Assembly: GCF_963678635.1 (NCBI RefSeq)
Contig: NC_087067.1
Coordinates: 50,648,233-50,708,232, forward strand
DNA: 60,000 nucleotides
Source: Symsagittifera roscoffensis
Lineage: Eukaryota > Xenacoelomorpha > Acoela > Convolutidae
Reading direction: 5' to 3'
Positions 26,051 through 37,063 of the stretch are shown here, in pieces (position 1 is the first letter of the stretch; each line of letters starts with the position of its first letter). A model generated the notes under the pieces. It made no database searches. It was given only the letters and a program-made list of their open reading frames with translations, and had not been told where the DNA came from. Made by a program: the position numbers and the translations under genes.

Positions 26051-27108
26051 ATGGCGCAGCCAGCAGTTCCTGTGAATGAAGACAGGACTGACCTGTTGGG
26101 TATTCCCCTTTTCTGGGCGAAAGCTTCTATTAATCCGCCATTCCTTTGGGAGTCGTGGATAGGTCAACTTTTCTTGGCCGCTAGTTTGAAAGATAACATC
26201 AATCCTCAGATCTTCTAGTCGAACACGCAGAGGTCCTTGACGAACCCCCTCCAAGACCTGAGAGAGTTGCGGATAGCGAAGATCAACATCGATCTTCTAG
26301 TCGAACCCGCAGAGGTCCTTGACGAACCCCCTCCAAGACCTGAGACAGTTGCGGATAGCGAAGATGCTGGAGCGGCTGAGGCTCGAAGACAGAGAAATCA
26401 GGCCGCGATTCTAAGAATTAATGAATTAAACGTCGAGAAGAGGAGAAAAGGCCCTCGAATCAGTCAGAATTGTTCTACCACGAAGCTGAGGCTCGTCTGA
26501 AGTCTCGGTTGTTCTTCGATTTGGGGAACGAAGGCAAGAGACATTTTGCAGACTCTTATCGTCACACGGACATCAGCGCTATCCCCTTTCGAGAATTTCA
26601 TAATGGCTGTGAAACGTTATTCAAGGTCGAACGGGACTATACGGTTGAACGTATCAAGCTGTATAACACAGTATTTATGCTTGAAAATGACACTTTCTCG
26701 TCATTTTACGCTCGTCTTAGCGCCCAAGTGGCCCTGTGTAATTGGCCTAATGCTCAAGAAAGGGAGACCTTAAAAGACCTCTTTATTGGACGGATTCGAG
26801 ATGTCGATGTTCAACAACAACTTATAAAGGCTAAGGCTGTCTTTGATGACACTTTCAAACTCGCACTTGAATGCGAAAAAGGGGCAAGTACTTCAGCCCA
26901 ATTTCAAAAGCTACTCCCTCATAATCAGCATTCGAACGCTATCAAGGTTAAACAAGAACACACTTTTTCTATTCAGTCGTCCAGAGGAAAACGGAATTAT
27001 CCTCAAAATCAAAAAAATCGACAAACTCACAAAGCAATCAAGGGAATAAGTCATGTTACTTCTAAGGTAATCCTTTTAGTTACTTCTGTGGTAATCCATA
27101 GATGTTGA
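26051..27108 (+). pseudogene. gag: gag of Ty3/gypsy element (broken)
   Basis: Starts at ATG 26051 (MAQPAVPVNEDRTDLLGIPL, then PPFLWESWIGQLFLAAS, a typical gag N-terminal block). Stopped by TAG at 26216, after which the same frame resumes to 26500. A second frame, 26470-27108, holds the capsid part with TFSSFYARLSAQVALCNWPN and LKDLFIGRIRDVDVQQQLIK. An 82-bp direct duplication (GATCTTCTAGTCGAAC at 26209 and 26291) lies in the broken part. The zinc-knuckle region (about 27050-27105) shows only degenerate Cys pairs, in shifted frames. The product would be the structural particle protein; this copy cannot make it intact. Confidence 0.8.
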
Positions 27109-27199
27109 GAACGACAGTGAACCAGAATATGGGGTATTACAATTGGATTCCGCTGTCAGGATAAATAGTATCGAAACCCTCAAGTCAAGCGGAGGAAAA

Positions 27200-27440
27200 T
27201 CCAGGAGCCTTAGTATTCAGTTGCGTTCAGGTCATAGTTTTTTTTAACTGTTGATACAGGAAGCCGTTTCGTTCCTGAATAAACGTACCTGTGATTTACT
27301 TTTGCAACGAAATCCGTCAATTGCGTTTCGGGATATCACACGATATCCTATAGATACTTTGTACGTTGACTACAACAAGAAGCCCATTCGTCTACTTGGG
27401 TCGATTCAAATCCCGATTTCCTCTAGCGGCTAAAAGTGGA
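27200..27440 (+). pseudogene. Retroviral-type aspartic protease region (broken)
   Basis: The catalytic motif TVDTGS is readable (DTGS codons 27253-27264) after LRSGHSFF, but stop codons follow within about 15 bases and the frame is not maintained. The family cleaves Gag-Pol; this copy is inactive. Confidence 0.65.
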
Positions 27441-27489
27441 TCACGCTCAGTTCCTCATTTAGGAAAACAGAACTCGTAATCTTCTAGGC

Positions 27490-28250
27490 TTGGATCTGCA
27501 AGATCAACTAGGTGTCGTTACTACCGAGTTGAAATCTGAAACCGTTCAATCGTTGGAGAATATTTCCCCGGACCCTATTTCAGATTACTGGAGTTCTTTC
27601 TTTGCGAAAAAATACGCACATGTCTTTAATCGTTTCGGTCGATCTAAACATCATAAAGTTTATACTAACGTTGAATTCGCTTTGGTGCCACGTCAGAATA
27701 AAGGACGCAAGGTTCCGATCCATATTCAGGATAGAGTAGCGAGCGAAATAAAACTTCTGCGAAATAAAAGCAGGGTCATATTGAAAAATTTGACAAATGT
27801 ACACCTGATTTCTTCATAGCGCCTATTGTGTTAACTGCAAAAAAGGATGGTTCAATCAAACTGGCTCTTAATGCTAAACCAAGAAATGCTCAGATCTGGA
27901 AGAACAAGTATCAGATGCCGAACATTCATGAACTTATCGATTCCGCGGCGCAGATTATAACTCGAAAAGTACCTGGAAAGATTTGGTTCACGTCCTTGGA
28001 TTTGAAGTATGCGTTCAGTCAGTTGCCTTTGTCATCGCTCACAAGTAGTCATTGTAACTTTAATATTTTGTGTGGAGAGGCTACGGGAACGTACCGATTC
28101 AATACCGGGTTTTATGGTTTAACCGATATGCCTACCAAATTCCAGAAGGCAATGGACTAGAGGGTGTCAGGGGCTAGAGGGTGTCATTTGTTATCTCGAT
28201 GACATTTCGATAGTTACAAAAGGAGATGTCCAGGAACATAACAAACTGGT
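27490..28250 (+). pseudogene. pol: Reverse transcriptase domain of Ty3/gypsy pol (broken)
   Basis: Two main frames (27490-27819, 27828-28160) carry the finger region, then KIWFTSLDLKYAFSQLPL with the first catalytic aspartate, and YRFNTGFYGLTDMPTKFQ. The YLDD catalytic box is present at about 28190-28203 in another frame. A 17-bp tandem duplication (CTAGAGGGTGTCAGGGG, starting 28156) just before it creates a stop and a frameshift. Confidence 0.85.
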
Positions 28251-28257
28251 TGAAAAG

Positions 28258-29024
28258 GTGATGAAAAGACTTGATGTGGAAGGCTGGGCTCTAAAACTGA
28301 GCAAGTGTGAATTCTCTGTTAACCAACTAACTTGGTTAGGGTATGACATTAAAGAGGATGGGTACTCCCCTAAGTTTTCAAAGATCGAGGCAATTCAATC
28401 ACTCAAACTTCCGCGAACTCTGAAACAACTACGCTCGTTCATGGGAACGTTAAATCACTTACAACGGTTCATACCCGATTTGCATACCCATACCGTTCAT
28501 TTTCAGGCGTCTTTGAAAGCCTGTAACAAACAGTCGTTCATGCGGGGAGAGGCGCAGAATAATGCTTTTAAAAGCATAATCAATATGATCGCAAATATCC
28601 CTAGTCTTTATCATTTTGATTCATCAAAAGGCTCAAGGGTAAAATGTGACGCTAGTCATAATGGCTTAGGAGCTTGCCTTGAACAAGAAATCGAACCGGG
28701 AGTTTGGGCCCCAATTGCTTTTGCTTCGCGTTTCTTTAATAATGCGGAGACTAAATATAGTACTAATAAATTGGAATTGTTGGCAATTCTTTGAGCCTGC
28801 GAAAATTTTCGTACCTATCTGTTCGGTACTCGTTTTCAAGTGTTGACTGATCATAAAGCTATCATTTCGGCATTAAATGAAAATTACAAAAATAAGTCGT
28901 ATCAATCTCGTCTTGGTCGCCGGGCTGATCGCTTATTACCGTTCGATTTCGAGGTCATTCATGTTCACGGGGTCACGTTGGGGATAGTCGATTACTTATC
29001 TCGATCCCACGTTTCCAGCTCCTG
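28258..29024 (+). pseudogene. pol: RT thumb/connection and RNase H of Ty3/gypsy pol (one in-frame stop)
   Basis: After SKCEFSVNQLTWLGYDIKED (a typical gypsy RT C-terminal block) the RNase H part follows: VKCDASHNGLGACLEQEIEP with its aspartate, AFASRFFNNAETKYSTNKLE with its glutamate, a TGA after LLAIL (28792-28794), then FQVLTDHKAIISAL and GRRADRLLPFDFEVIHVHG, ending GIVDYLSRSH. RNase H degrades the RNA strand of the hybrid during reverse transcription. Confidence 0.85.
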
Positions 29025-29875
29025 AGCCCTCTAAATACGACAAACTCTTTGTTGTTAAATCTATTGAGGCTTTTCACCAGGCCCTCACTTTTATTCATTC
29101 TTACAATTCATCCAAATTGAGGGATACAAGTTGTCCGCCATCGCAAGAGGGTGTTCATTTCTCGTCGCAGTATGATATTGCCAATTCGTTACGTCACTCG
29201 CCGGTAGGGGGCGATGGAAAGTTTGCTCAATATTTCAACCAATCAAATCGTGTTATGCAAATAGATTGTTTGAATTCTTTACCGATAGAGAGCGTCGGTT
29301 TATGCTCACATGAGATTAACCAATCAGAAACTGGTATGCAAATTGATATTCGTAGACCAGTTTGCGTTTCCAAAATTCATTGTCTCCGACCTGAATCATA
29401 ACGAAACAGTCATCTCATTCCATTTTCATCATTTGCAAATCTAAAATCTATCGACATGAACCAACCACCTGGCAATAATCAGACTACTACTACTGACTTG
29501 AATTCTACCCTCACTCAACTTGACTCCCAGACTTTACTCAATTCGACAGCCGAACAGGCTGTTTTACAAACGTTCGTGGAATCATTTCCACTCAATTCCC
29601 CAAAACTTCCGTCGACCCAGTCCGCGTCCGCCCATGAGATCTCGACAGTTGAGCCGAATCTCACGACTGGATCAGATACGTCAGCGAAACCGGACTCGAG
29701 AACGAGCTGCCAAAACCCGTTTTGTTGCTACCAGAACCACGCACGGAAGGATGGTCACTCAGCTGTTGGAAGCGATGAGACGTTGTCGTCTGTCGAAACC
29801 TGGAAAAGTTAACACTGCCGCAAGAATTGGGGTTCTTGCCGTCAATGGAGGCAAACCTCTTCAGAGAATGAAATT
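29025..29875 (+). pseudogene. Linker between RNase H and integrase, frame-shifted
   Basis: Coding-like but interrupted. 29117-29401 contains an imperfect direct repeat (AACCAATCAAATCGTGTTAT / AACCAATCAGAAACTGGTAT, about 80 bp apart). From 29456, two overlapping frames alternate: a Ser/Thr/Gln-rich one (TTTTDLNSTLTQLDSQTLLN) and a basic one (RNRTRERAAKTRFVATRTTH). The basic linker before the integrase zinc domain is known from Ty3/gypsy elements; the exact path of the frame is unclear. Confidence 0.5.
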
Positions 29876-31051
29876 GTGGGGTTGCCCAGACTCTTTGATG
29901 CAGACCTTTTGGCAGAATTGACGGAGGAGGACCGCTTTCTTGGCCCTATGAAACGAGCTATCATCAACAAGGACATCACATCTTTCAATAAGCTCGGTTC
30001 TTATATGGCCCAATTTTGGACCAAAGCAGCGGTGGTTAATAACTGTGTAGTTATTGAAAATAAACTGGCCATACTCGAACCTCTTCGACAAGCTGTGCTT
30101 ACTCGAATTCACCGCTCTCACCCGGGACAAGAGGCTATGATGGCGGCCTCCGAGTATCTCTGGTGGCCATTTCTGAACCGTCAGATCATCGAAACGTGTG
30201 AGAAATGCCGTGAATGCACCTTGTTTGGTAAGAATCTTAAGCCCGCAACAACCTTTAATACTGCACAATCTTTGCCTACTCTGTCTGGACCCAATCAGGA
30301 GTTACAACTAGATTTTGCTGGTCCTATACTTGATGATAAGGGTTCTAAGATCTTTCTTTTGGTAGCAACCGATCGTTTCTCTAAGTTTCCTTCCGTCCTT
30401 ATTTCTAAAACTACTGAGGCTACGAAGGTTACTAAATTTCTTGCATCTTATATCTGTATTCATGGTTTACCTCACTCTATCAGAACGGATCATGGTTCAG
30501 GTTTTAAAAATTACTTGGTGCAGGAATTTTGCTCTAGCAGAGGTATTAAACATATCCTCTCACCAGTTGGCGATCATAGAGGCAGTGGTTTGGTTGAACG
30601 CTCAATTCAGACCATAAAGCGAAAACTCGGTACTGCAAAACTCGATCCTAATTTCAAAAACTTTAAGGAAACGATTCAACAAATAATTGAAGATATTCAC
30701 AAGAGTAATCACTGGGTGCTTAAGAAATCGCTTTTTGAATTGCATTTCGGTCGTAAACCTAATACTGAATGGTCCCAGGCATTTAATAATGTTGTTCGAT
30801 CTGATACTTCAGCCCAAGGACTGGAACGGAACCTCTTAACGCCAGACCAGATTGCCAGCCAGGATTACAGTAGGGACCGGGCGAAAGTTGTTCCTTGTGT
30901 CAGTACTAGTCCGACAGTTCCTCCCCGCTTCAAACCCTTGTTTTCGCTGGACGGAAATGTGGCGGATAGTGAACCCTACAAGGCAAACAAATGGTCACAG
31001 TTTAAGCGAAATCTTCCACTGGATGGGGGAAAAAGGTCCTCAAGGAACTAG
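29876..31051 (+). CDS. Integrase of Ty3/gypsy element (open, 391 codons)
   Basis: The HHCC zinc domain is seen as RIHRSHPGQEA plus CEKCREC (about residues 78-122). The catalytic core shows the three acidic residues: LQLDFAGP, SIRTDHGSGF and GSGLVERSIQT, in the D,D-35-E pattern. The C-terminal part (KKSLFELHFGRKPNTEWSQA) follows. It is the only retrotransposon domain without a break here. It inserts element DNA into the genome. Whether it is expressed is unknown, as no intact upstream frame would deliver it. Confidence 0.9.
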   Translation: MGLPRLFDADLLAELTEEDRFLGPMKRAIINKDITSFNKLGSYMAQFWTKAAVVNNCVVIENKLAILEPLRQAVLTRIHRSHPGQEAMMAASEYLWWPFLNRQIIETCEKCRECTLFGKNLKPATTFNTAQSLPTLSGPNQELQLDFAGPILDDKGSKIFLLVATDRFSKFPSVLISKTTEATKVTKFLASYICIHGLPHSIRTDHGSGFKNYLVQEFCSSRGIKHILSPVGDHRGSGLVERSIQTIKRKLGTAKLDPNFKNFKETIQQIIEDIHKSNHWVLKKSLFELHFGRKPNTEWSQAFNNVVRSDTSAQGLERNLLTPDQIASQDYSRDRAKVVPCVSTSPTVPPRFKPLFSLDGNVADSEPYKANKWSQFKRNLPLDGGKRSSRN

Positions 31052-31474
31052 CAACCCGTCATTCGGATCTGGCTCATTCTCTCAAGTCAGGCCTTAACCA
31101 CAACACTCTTCGTTTTCCGACGATTGGATCGAATGTAACGCCTCCGGGGGCTCAAGTTAATTCCCGATGTTTACCAGCTCTGCAACCTCGTCGACTGACG
31201 AAAACAAGTAAACTAGAAAACCTTCTAATGTCTGATCCTAACCGAGTTAAAGTCTTTACGAAAATAATAGATCGTCAAACGGGGAAACATCTTTATAAAC
31301 TGGCTAAACTTAAGATTGTTCGTGTTACCGATCATACTTATGCTACTGACAATGGGAAAGTTTATCGGAAAAAGGAGTTACGCCTTTTTCCGATAAAAAT
31401 TTTTGAATTCTTAACAAGGAGATTAAGTATAGCGCATACAAAACGACTAGCTCAACGCCTTTTGCTTCAATAGA
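31052..31474 (+). pseudogene. C-terminal end of Ty3/gypsy pol (separate frame)
   Basis: 31228-31473 encodes VKVFTKIIDRQTGKHLYKLA...VYRKKELRLFP, similar in character to the integrase C-terminal tail of such elements. It is separated from the integrase by stops. The last part (31398-31451) is repeated at 31826-31879. Confidence 0.5.
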
Positions 31475-31879
31475 TTTGCTTTGTGGCCATAACCCGATAC
31501 CAGTTGCCATGGCAAGACGTTGTCAGGCAACTGGTATCGGATTAACATAGCCAACTGATAGTTGGAAAAGAGTAATGCACGCACAAACAGAAAACTGACT
31601 TACTTGGATTCTAGTCTTACTTGAAAACTCTTTTTGAACGCTGACTTCTGCAAGTAAAATTATAATGAAAATTATAAAAAAATATCCGTAATAAATTGAA
31701 AGCAAGGGCGCACTTACATTTGAATCCCCCAATGAGACAAAAACGATATATTGGTAAAACCTAGAACCTAAAGAGAGAGGCCATCAGTTGATCATAAATA
31801 ATTTCTATCATTAAACATGCCAAATAATTTTTGAATTCTTAACAAGGAGATTAAGTATAGCGCATACAAAACGACTAGC
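31398..31879. repeat. 54-bp direct repeat pair with a hairpin between
   Basis: AATTTTTGAATTCTTAACAA begins at 31398 and 31826 and stays identical for about 54 bp to ...GACTAGC. Between them, CCGATACCAGTTGCC (31494-31508) and GGCAACTGGTATCGG (31526-31540) form a 15-bp hairpin with a 17-nt loop. The second copy runs straight into the 5' end module of the TATCTCG repeat (CTAGCGTGTAAAGC). Confidence 0.8.
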
Positions 31880-32090
31880 GTGTAAAGCATCTTCGGTGCT
31901 TCGAATTTTAAACAACTCATTAAAAAAATCGGATTTTTTGAAAAAAGACTTGTATCCTTTGAGTGTATCCTGACAACACCAAATTACACGATTGGCAGTT
32001 TCAAACTTCGCAAAATTTTTCTTTCGAGTTCTTTAATTCAAATTTGGAACTTAAGAGAAAATTTAGATTTGAAAAACTTCACAAAAATGG
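31866..32090 (+). repeat. TATCTCG repeat, 5' module plus one unit
   Basis: CTAGCGTGTAAAGCATCTTC, GGTGCTTCGAATTTTAAACA, then TTTGAGTGTATCCTGACAAC. Truncated. Confidence 0.65.
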
Positions 32091-32722
32091 AATAGTCAAT
32101 CCTCAAGTCAGGTGCTATTAAAATTTTAATGCCGCGCAGCAAAAAAGCCAACAATAAGCACTTTTGGGTTTGAGCACTTTTTAGTTGGGTTTAAAAAAAG
32201 TGGATGTGCAAACACTACGCTGGCTAGCGTAAGCACACGATTTGGAAAACTCATTTTAAAAACGTTCTTTGATGATGAGAAAACCATCTATGCCTATGCC
32301 AACTCCTGCTTCCCATACATTGTTGAATTCTACCGGTTGCACGAAAAAGCAAAAAAAAAATCTAATTCAGAAAACGCGTCAATAATGACACAACGCAAGA
32401 CAGAGCTTCTCGTCACTTGTGATACAATACAAAGGTAGCATTGCCAGCTACCCAGCAGAAAATAAGACGTTAAAAACTAAGTCGGAAAAAAGCTGGAAAT
32501 TTAATTTTGTAAATGTAAGTTAAACTTCTGAAAAACTGCGGAGAACCACAACTACCAATGTTAAATAGTCTTTTGGTATATAACGAGCGGACATTAAGCC
32601 GACAATATATTGAGCCAAAAAAAAAACAGAAAGCCATAACAAAAACTTTGAGCGATAAAATTTTTAAATTTTGGTTGTTTACACCACAGAAGGCCTGAAT
32701 TATTTTTAAAAAGCGATAGTAA

Positions 32723-32916
32723 AGTTGGGAGGTGGTGAAGTGGTTAGGTCTCCGGCTCTCAACCCGAATTTCGGTTTGGGACCCACCATGATCAATGAAA
32801 CATAACAAAAAAGTTGCAAGTAGATATTAAACAGTGGCACAACAGGGGTTCCCAGTGAAGAGCTGAACAGAGCTCATACATTGGTCCTTTACATTGTTGA
32901 TAAATAGTCTTAATTG
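32723..32916 (+). repeat. tRNA-derived SINE-like element, diverged copy
   Basis: GGTGGTGAAGTGGTTAGGTC, box B changed to GGTTTGGGACCCACC, body GTGAAGAGCTGAACAGAGCT. Confidence 0.65.
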
Positions 32917-33129
32917 CAAAAATATTGATCAATTTTTGTCTTACAAACTACACAAAAAAAATCGAATAGGCCGATAAAACATAAACAGAAACAATTTCTG
33001 CCGAATACAGCTTTTAAGCGAAAAAACCAAAAAAAAGAAAAAAAAGTTAGAGTGAGTAACCATACAAAATACAGGAGTATATCATTAACAATTTCAACGC
33101 AGATGATATAAGAAGGTAATATTGCACTT

Positions 33130-33450
33130 TATTTCAACGCAATAAAGTGCAATAAGAAAATAGAAATAAGCCTCTAAATAGTTTAGAAAAAGGGCTAAGT
33201 CTCGGATTCGAGCTTCGACCTAGAGATTATGAGTCCCACACACTAAACACTCAGCCATGAACGCTTAATAGACCACAAACACTAGCCTGAAATAAAGCAG
33301 AGAACAGATGCTATGAAATTTCCAATGTTACAGATCGTGATAATAGCAAAAGCGCCACCAAATAATGAACACTATTATTTGCGAGCTAGGTCAGAAAAAA
33401 GAAGCTCGTACTAATACACTAGTGTAGACTCGCGGGCTCGCTAGTGTAAA
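33130..33450 (-). repeat. Composite repeat with tRNA-like segment, diverged copy
   Basis: The tRNA-like part is at 33192-33266, with box B decayed to a GAATCCGAG-like sequence on the minus strand. Flank AATAAAGCAGAGAACAGATG is at about 33291. Confidence 0.65.
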
Positions 33451-35338
33451 CACAATAAAAATTGCTTAACAATAGAGAAAATCCGCGATGTGGCAACCAA
33501 GCCAAAACTGAAAAAAAAACCAAGGTCTAGCCAGGACTCCAACTCCCAGACCTTACGGTAAAAAGGCAATCGCGTTACATCTGGACCAAGTTAAAAAAGC
33601 GAGTTCAACTTCTTAAAGATTTGCAAGAAAAGTTCTTTTAGGGAAAAAAAAGTCTAGTTCCTTATTACAACAGTTTCGACAATCGTTCGTATCCGTAACC
33701 AACCGTGTTATGAGAAAAAGACTACTTGATTAAACATTCCTTTGGCACTTCTTTTTTTAAAAAACATCAATTTTATTTGAAATTAAATTGTCATTTCACC
33801 ATCTAGGAGAGAGGCGGATACTTCAGTTTATATAATTATTCTTAAATGAAGAAAGAAGCTTGACCGAAAACGTCTTTAGTAATTAAAAAAAACAAAGAGT
33901 TTCTTATTTCTCATTTCAATAATAAACTTTTTCCTTTCTCGCTATTTAAGTAGTTTTTAACCAGAAACAGGACTTCATTAAAGCCATTGAAGTACCCAAC
34001 AAAAAAGGGAAAATAATTCATTATTGCAAAAATAATTACTTTTACTTGCCCATAGAAAACAACTACTGACAAATTTAAGGTCGATGCCCTCTGAAAAAAT
34101 GCATTAGGGGAAATTTATCATTAAGAGAAATTATTTCGCAAGTAGTGATTTTAAGGTAAGAATGTTGATTGGCTTATTTAGTGCTACCAACAACGGGCTG
34201 TATGCAATTGTAATTCCGTCAAAAGTCAGTCATATTACCTTCTAACCAAGTCAATGAACTACCATCAACGAAGCCCTCAATTCTACTTATGACATAAAAA
34301 TATTGATTTTAATGTGGATTGAAAGAACAAAATACTAAATCAATGAAAAAATGAATTAAATTAACTCCATCCTTAAAAAAGACAGAAAATTTCACATGTA
34401 AACTATCTTTCCAAGGCCATTCACTCCTCTTGAGGTACTATTTTCCGATAAATCAAACAAATTAGGTCATATTTGCTACCATTGCGCAACAAGAATGTCT
34501 GTATTACGTAATCAAACGCCTTCAGGGAAAAGAGTTGAAAGGGGATAACTATCCTTGCCCAAAAATTGAAAAATAAGCTTAACATTATTAGAAGAAACAT
34601 GCCGCCCTCTCCTTTGCTTTCATGTTGGTAAAAAAAAAGCTGTTATGCAATTGTTACGCATTACTGACAAAGTGCTACATCATCAACTTTGTAACGTTGA
34701 GTGCTTCCTAATAGGAAACCTCTTGTAAAGTGAAGTTCATTTAATTAAGCAGGTGGCGGTGTTTTTATGGCCCGAATATTTCTTCTTATATTGAATTCAG
34801 ACTCGCTTTTTTCAGACTCGAACAAAGGCGGTCAACTTAATTATTCATCAAATTTTTGCGCCAGCTTTCACGTTTCTTCAGTTTGACGAGGTCGTTACCC
34901 CTTAATAGCTTCACAAGCGGCTCAATTGGAACAATATACTGCGAGTAGCATCAATGGGCTAGGAAACGATTAAGCTATAAAAACTGCTATAATTTAATCA
35001 TTCTGCAAATAACCTGGTGAGGGGGTAGGATAAAGAGGTGGGAGAATTCGCTTGAATGAGCACCGGTTGAAGAACGTCATGAAAACTTTATGACCCACAC
35101 TGTCTAATTTCACGCTTTAATGCCATGTATGGATCGCATTCACTCAGACGCCAAATCAAAATATATTATGGACAATACTTGATTATCGCTATTTCATGCT
35201 TTTTACAGACTCAAAGCTTCAAAAAAAATAAAAACACTATAATCCGCTAAAAATAACTAAAACTTTTGAAACTGAACTATTCTATCTGTATCTTTTCAAT
35301 AACTGGACTGAAGGGTGGCTCAGCCTTCGTATAGCTGA
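33450..35338. other. ENO4 intron DNA, no feature seen
   Basis: AT-rich sequence without recognised repeats, RNA genes or coding pattern. Confidence 0.4.
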
Positions 35339-35450
35339 AACCATCTGGACCGAGGCATGGCTCAAACCGTCTGGACCGAGGCATGGCTCAAACTTCAAAA
35401 CCCAGGCATGGCTCAAACCGTCTGGACCGAGGCATGGCTCAAACCGTCAT
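35339..35450. repeat. 26-bp tandem repeat, four units (in ENO4 intron)
   Basis: CCGTCTGGACCGAGGCATGG-type unit with GCATGG at 35355, 35381, 35406 and 35432. One unit is altered in its first half. Confidence 0.9.
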
Positions 35451-35643
35451 AAGATTTTAAAAAAAGTATCACACAGTTCAAAATAATAAGCTGAAAACCC
35501 GCCTACAATGGGGCTTAAGAGATGTCAGCATGTTTTAGCGCTACTGGCACTCATTTTAATAAGATATGCTTGGTGGATGTGAATCAATACACTACATCAG
35601 ACACAGAACAAACTTTTCGGCTCCAGTGGTGATGGTGGCCTAC

Positions 35644-35772
35644 CTGTTGCACTAGGGGGTCTATGAGTCCAATGACCTGAGGGTATCTGGAGAGGATGTC
35701 CAAGTACACTGTCTCCACTAACTCATCCCCACCCTTGAAGCCACTCGACACCCACTCATACTTCTCTTTGTT
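35644..35772 (-). CDS. ENO4: ENO4 exon 13
   Basis: 43 codons, acceptor TTTGTGTAG, donor GTAGGC, phase 0. It encodes NKEKYEWVSSGFKGGDELVE and LSRYPQVIGLIDPLVQQ. The classical enolase motif IEDP reads LIDP here: the glutamate is lost and the metal-binding aspartate kept. ENO4 of other animals is also degenerate at this site. Confidence 0.9.
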
Positions 35773-35802
35773 CTACACAAACAGCAACAACAATCACAAT
35801 AG

Positions 35803-36041
35803 TGGAGGGGAATGGTGGTGAAGTGGTTACGTCTCCGCCTCTTAATCGAAAGGTCGGATGTTCGAGGCCCATCATTATCCGTGCTAGTTGCTCGAGGAAC
35901 AGGCAGCATTACCCAGCCCAGAAAAATAACGAAAAAAAATTGCATGTAGTTTTAAGCAGGGGCACAACAGCGGTTCTCCATGAAGAGCTGAACAGCTCGT
36001 ACGTTCGTCGTTTCCTTTGTGCATAAATTGCCTTCAATTGA
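35803..36041 (+). repeat. tRNA-derived SINE-like element (best copy, in ENO4 intron)
   Basis: The head GGTGGTGAAGTGGTTACGTC (box A), CTCTTAA anticodon-like loop and ATGTTCGAGGCCCA (box B, 35860-35870) are tRNA-like. The body continues to GAAGAGCTGAACAGCTCGTA and a variable end. Shared order with 32723-32916 and 18114-18300 shows a family. It lies between ENO4 exons 13 and 12, opposite in orientation. Confidence 0.7.
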
Positions 36042-36259
36042 AAGTGAGGAGCTAACATCGAGAATTAATACACCTAGACTACGTGTTGACACCTAAAAAC
36101 GTTTTCAGCGTTTTTCCTTGCAGTCCCAATCACGACTAGCTGGGGTTTTTTATCGTACAAGGTGAGAAAAAAATGATCTGCTGGGTATTTGTGGTCATAG
36201 TAACGCTATTATCTGGATTAAACATCAACACTCAGAGATATAGTTGGACTGATACTAAC

Positions 36260-36427
36260 TGCATCATAGTACTCGTGGGCTGCACAGTGTAGTATAATGA
36301 AGTAGTCCTCGCCCAGATTCAGTTCCGGAATGAGAGCGGCACACTCCACCACTGCATCCAGCAGCTGTTCCGGCTTGTCCATCATCGGGTTCGGACTCCC
36401 ATGGTCGGAGATCATCTTGGCCGTCAG
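36260..36427 (-). CDS. ENO4: ENO4 exon 12
   Basis: 56 codons, acceptor TTTGCAG, donor GTTAGT, phase 0. It encodes LTAKMISDHGSPNPMMDKPE and ELNLGEDYFIILHCAAHEYY. The latter corresponds to the enolase strand with the D-x-A-x-x-E metal/substrate region, which is altered to HCAAHE as in other ENO4 proteins (NCAGHE-like). Confidence 0.85.
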
Positions 36428-37063
36428 CTGCAAACATTACCCAAACTATAAACAATTAGTAACAAGTCTTTTAACAACCTTTTGTCATTTGAATCTTTTT
36501 TCATCTTTTTTTTTTTCATTTTACAACCCTTTTAAGGATTTTTTTGTTTTCCTTAATTTTTCGTTATTTTTTTATTAAGAAAAACTTAGAGCTTCCCAAG
36601 TTCGATTATTTTATCATGGTACGCATCGCGCCCTTTCGTGTGTGCAATCGATTTCCATAAGTATATTCAAGCATTCCTCTTTCATTCTCATTCGGCTCCA
36701 ATAATTTCCCCCAGAAGCTGTTACAAATTCAACGCTTGCGTAAAGGGTAGGATGCGTAGGGGTGGTTTTCTTTTATGTTTAATTACGTATTTACAAGATA
36801 AGTGGGCTGTTTTTGAATAAGAGAATAAGACGAACACATCACACTTTTTTTGAGGACAATATGGCTATGGCATTTTCAAATAAAACAGAAAAAAAAACAC
36901 TAACTCTACTGTGATCATAAAAGGATATGGAACAAAGCATTACTTGTGACGCACACATGCAATTCATTTAGAAATCATTTCATTGAGATGGTAATATTCA
37001 TATGATGGTACTATTCAAGAATTACAAAAGTGAACACAAAGCACGCGATTGGAGGAGTTAAAC

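Larger units (their letters stand above)
25717..31474 (+). mobile_element. Ty3/gypsy-type LTR retrotransposon, decayed, inside the 14.7-kb ENO4 intron
   Basis: Order gag, protease, reverse transcriptase, RNase H, integrase on the plus strand, antisense to ENO4. The order (integrase last) and motifs define Ty3/gypsy. A possible 5' LTR begins TGTCGTGAGGCGACCTTCGG at 25722 and may reach about 26040, with an AATAAA at about 25935. No matching 3' LTR follows the integrase, so boundaries are uncertain and the copy looks 3'-truncated or rearranged. gag, protease and RT are broken by stops and small tandem duplications, whereas the integrase is open over 391 codons. No envelope-like gene is seen. Confidence 0.85.

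Noticed and set aside
29861-30268. 135-codon minus-strand ORF
   Set aside because: Antisense shadow of the retrotransposon integrase zinc domain.
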